Source: Ilumatobacteraceae bacterium (GTDB lineage Bacteria > Actinomycetota > Acidimicrobiia > Acidimicrobiales > Ilumatobacteraceae). Taken from it: a stretch of DNA of 14,367 nucleotides. Shown here in pieces: positions 13,001 to 14,367 of the stretch. Each line of letters begins with the position of its first letter. Within the stretch, counting starts at the first letter, position 1. Below the pieces are notes generated by a model, which was not told the DNA's origin, did no database searches, and saw only the letters and a list, made by a program, of their open reading frames with translations. The stretch spans positions 1 to 14,367 of the forward strand of contig SKSP01000111.1 of assembly GCA_007122945.1 (NCBI GenBank), written 5' to 3'. The position numbers and the translations under genes were made by a program.

Positions 13001-13019
13001 GTGATCACTCTGTGATCGT
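13001..13019. repeat. Dyad GTGATCA-n5-TGATCGT, right copy
   Basis: This near-identical partner of the dyad at 11386-11404 (16 of 19 positions) lies 55 bp from the tRNA-Leu gene. Both copies sit just inside the ends of the putative element and share the centre YTCTG. Confidence 0.6.
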
Positions 13020-13074
13020 TCGCCGGATCTGCAGCTCGCACCTGAGCGCTGGCCGCCGCAACGTCCCAGCGAGG

Positions 13075-13163
13075 TGGTGCCCGGGGCGGGGATCGAACCC
13101 GCACTCCCCTTGCGGGGAAGGGGGGTTTAAGCCCCCCGCGTCTGCCAGTTCCGCCACCCGGGC
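13075..13163 (-). tRNA. tRNA-Leu (anticodon UAA), CCA encoded
   Basis: The minus strand folds into a class II tRNA. The 7-bp acceptor stem GCCCGGG (from 13163) pairs with CCCGGGC (13085-13079), followed by discriminator A and an encoded CCA (13077-13075). The D-arm region is TGGCGGAACTGGCAGACGC. The anticodon stem GGGGG/CCCCC encloses the loop CTTAAAC, with anticodon TAA at 13129-13127. A long variable arm (CCCCGCAAGGGG) and the T-arm GCGGGTTCGATCCCCGC complete it. The long variable arm and D-arm fit leucine, which UAA specifies. It appears functional and forms the right boundary of the putative integrated element. Confidence 0.95.
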
Positions 13164-13172
13164 GGGACACCT

Positions 13173-13189
13173 GGGTCGACGATAGACCC
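13173..13189 (-). terminator. Weak hairpin between the LapA-like gene and tRNA-Leu
   Basis: GGGTC-n7-GACCC forms a 5-bp stem just beyond the LapA-like stop codon. There is no T-run, so this is only a candidate. Confidence 0.2.
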
Positions 13190-13194
13190 GTCGG

Positions 13195-13461
13195 TCAGGC
13201 CTCCTTGGCCTTGCGGCGCCGACGGGCGAGGAACCAGAACACCACGGCACCGACCGCCGCGAACACGACGAGCATCACCCAAAGCGGCCACTCGAACTCG
13301 AACCACAAGAAGTCGAACCGCGTCGCTTCGGTGTTCTGGACGACGAACAGCAATGCCGCGACGACCAGGACGCCCGGTGGGCCGAACCGACGGACGAGCT
13401 CGAACGTGCTCGGCTGCTCGGACTCGACCTCGTCGTCGCGCGACGACCTGCGCATGCCCAT
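13195..13461 (-). CDS. LapA/DUF1049-like small membrane protein
   Basis: This is an 88-residue inner-membrane protein. A charged N-terminus (1-26) precedes two membrane helices (about 27-41 and 58-78) and a basic tail (ARRRRKAKEA). The first helix ends in VVQNTEATRFDFLWFEFEWPL, the typical LapA/DUF1049 signature (QNT plus aromatic strand). In Gram-negatives LapA family members assist lipopolysaccharide assembly; in actinobacteria the role is unknown. GGAGG lies 4 nt before ATG 13461; ATG 13455 is an alternative. It ends 32 nt before the tRNA-Leu gene and follows the GGDEF gene by about 94 nt on the same strand. Confidence 0.85.
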   Translation of the reverse strand: MGMRRSSRDDEVESEQPSTFELVRRFGPPGVLVVAALLFVVQNTEATRFDFLWFEFEWPLWVMLVVFAAVGAVVFWFLARRRRKAKEA

Positions 13462-13555
13462 GCTTCCTCCCTCGGACGGTTTCGGCTCGAACGGTTGCGG
13501 CCTCCGACGCCTGGCATCTTCGCCGCCCGGACCGGTCGTGTCGAGCCCGACGCGG

Positions 13556-14367
13556 TCAACCCGCCTCGCGGACCGGGCCCAACGACGGATCGACGATCCC
13601 GATCCGGCCGCGACCCGACCGCTTCGCGACCAGCAGTCCGTCATCGGCCAGGCCCACCAGACCGGCCACCTGGTCCGTCGTGCCACTGGCGATGCCGACG
13701 GAGATCGACACGCTCACCGGCGGGTCGGCCGGAAGCCCAGCAGCGGTCCCGACCTCGAACAGCCGCGGTTCGCGGTCGTCGCGATCGTCGACGAGGTGCG
13801 GGACGCCGTCGTCACGCCACCGGAGCCGGGCCACTCGCGTTCGGATCCGCTCGGCGATCGCCCACGCATCGTCGGAATCGGCCCCGGGCAGGACCATGAC
13901 GAACTCGTCGCCGCCGGGTCGGGCCAGCACGTCGCCGTCGCGCGCCAGCGATCCGAGCGTGGACGCCAACCCGACGAGCACGGCGTCGCCGAACGCGTGG
14001 CCGAGCTCGTCGTTGAACGCCTTGAAGTGGTCGATGTCGATCATCACCACCGACACCGGGCCGACCGGTGCCGCCGCGATCTCGGCGAGCCGATCGGACA
14101 GGCGGCGACGGTTGCCCACACCCGTGAGCGGATCGGTCTCGCTGGCGTGTTGCAACCGGCTGCGCTCGGCACCCAGGTGCTCCGCTTCGCGTTCGAGGCG
14201 ACGTCGCGTCGCCTCCGAACCGGCCCGCCGGATCAGCTGCTCGACGAGCGCCTCGAACCGGCCGGACCGCAGCTCGCGAGAGTCGTCATCGGCGAGCCGG
14301 AGGTCGTCGAGGGCCGCCCGGTGATCACCCATCGCCTCGTGGACGCGCGACCGCTCCCGTCGAGCGA
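13556..14367 (-). CDS. Diguanylate cyclase, GGDEF domain with TPR-like N-terminus (partial)
   Basis: The gene runs off the right edge; the visible 270 codons are the C-terminus. The enzyme makes cyclic di-GMP from two GTP. Counting from an internal ATG at 14332, the GGDEF domain begins at TDPLTGVGNRR (66-76). It has metal-binding D99 and D101 (IDIDHFKAFND) and active-site GGDEF at 140-144. The inhibitory I-site RDGD (131-134) lies five residues before it, so product inhibition is likely. A longer than usual loop follows (WRDDGVPHLVDDRDDREP, about 172-190). Before it are a coiled-coil-like helix and a TPR-like helix (RVHEAMGDHRAALDDLRLAD). The frame stays open to the edge, so ATG 14332 is probably not the true start. 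Confidence 0.9.
   Translation of the reverse strand, partial: ARRERSRVHEAMGDHRAALDDLRLADDDSRELRSGRFEALVEQLIRRAGSEATRRRLEREAEHLGAERSRLQHASETDPLTGVGNRRRLSDRLAEIAAAPVGPVSVVMIDIDHFKAFNDELGHAFGDAVLVGLASTLGSLARDGDVLARPGGDEFVMVLPGADSDDAWAIAERIRTRVARLRWRDDGVPHLVDDRDDREPRLFEVGTAAGLPADPPVSVSISVGIASGTTDQVAGLVGLADDGLLVAKRSGRGRIGIVDPSLGPVREAG

Larger units (their letters stand above)
11213..13131. mobile_element. Probable decayed tRNA-Leu-integrated element without integrase
   Basis: The region is bounded by two 57-nt direct repeats, 1862 bp apart (11213-11269 and 13075-13131), differing at 3 positions. The right copy is the 3' half of an intact tRNA-Leu, from anticodon loop to CCA, which is the segment that tRNA-targeting tyrosine recombinases duplicate on integration. 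Inside are toxin-antitoxin type genes, one of them frameshifted, plus paired dyads near each end. Part of it (about 12490-12590) is visibly less GC-rich than the operon. No integrase is present, so this is a remnant or a minimal non-autonomous island. A tandem tRNA duplication followed by decay is the alternative. Confidence 0.55.

Overview
The window is high-GC DNA with strong GC bias at third codon positions, frequent GTG starts and dense co-directional genes. It carries a Hanks-type Ser/Thr kinase, FHA-domain proteins and WXG100-type secretion genes together, which points to an actinobacterium. The style of the kinase and FHA genes suggests the Acidimicrobiia (Ilumatobacter-like), but that taxonomic guess is inference only.

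Layout. (1) Positions 1-599: the first codons of a gene leaving the window to the left (minus strand, good ribosome binding site), then about 580 bp of mostly non-coding DNA. This contains a paired TTCGTAAC direct repeat of the kind bound by OmpR-family regulators. (2) Positions 600-11145: one plus-strand, operon-like run of eight genes. They encode a membrane Ser/Thr protein kinase with a Cys-containing extracellular domain, an FHA protein, a divergent FHA plus winged-helix protein, and a 1455-residue EssC-type secretion ATPase (ubiquitin-like domain, FHA, two membrane helices, three FtsK-like ATPase modules). These are followed by a WXG100 protein with a C-terminal YxxxD signal, an EspC-like small helical protein, a larger type VII substrate-like protein with a membrane hairpin, and a small protein of unknown function. 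(3) Positions 11213-13163: a region about 1.9 kb long bounded by an intact tRNA-Leu(UAA) gene and a 57-nt direct copy of its 3' half. It encloses toxin-antitoxin type genes: a BrnT-like toxin with a ribbon-helix-helix antitoxin, and an HTH gene followed by a PIN-domain toxin broken by two frameshifts. It looks like a decayed tRNA-integrated element without an integrase. (4) Positions 13195-14367: a small LapA/DUF1049-like membrane protein and the C-terminal part of a TPR-GGDEF diguanylate cyclase that runs off the right edge, both on the minus strand.

How it may work. The operon reads as a phospho-threonine-controlled type VII-like secretion system. The kinase can sense outside the cell and phosphorylate threonines, the FHA modules (including one built into the ATPase) can read those marks, and the ATPase is expected to recognise the YxxxD-tagged WXG100 protein and its partners. 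No EccB, EccD, EccE, mycosin, EssA, EssB or EsaA gene is visible here, so the membrane channel is either elsewhere in the genome or of a different kind. That architecture is the most interesting content of the window. The tRNA-bounded scar with its repeated dyads and hairpins is second.
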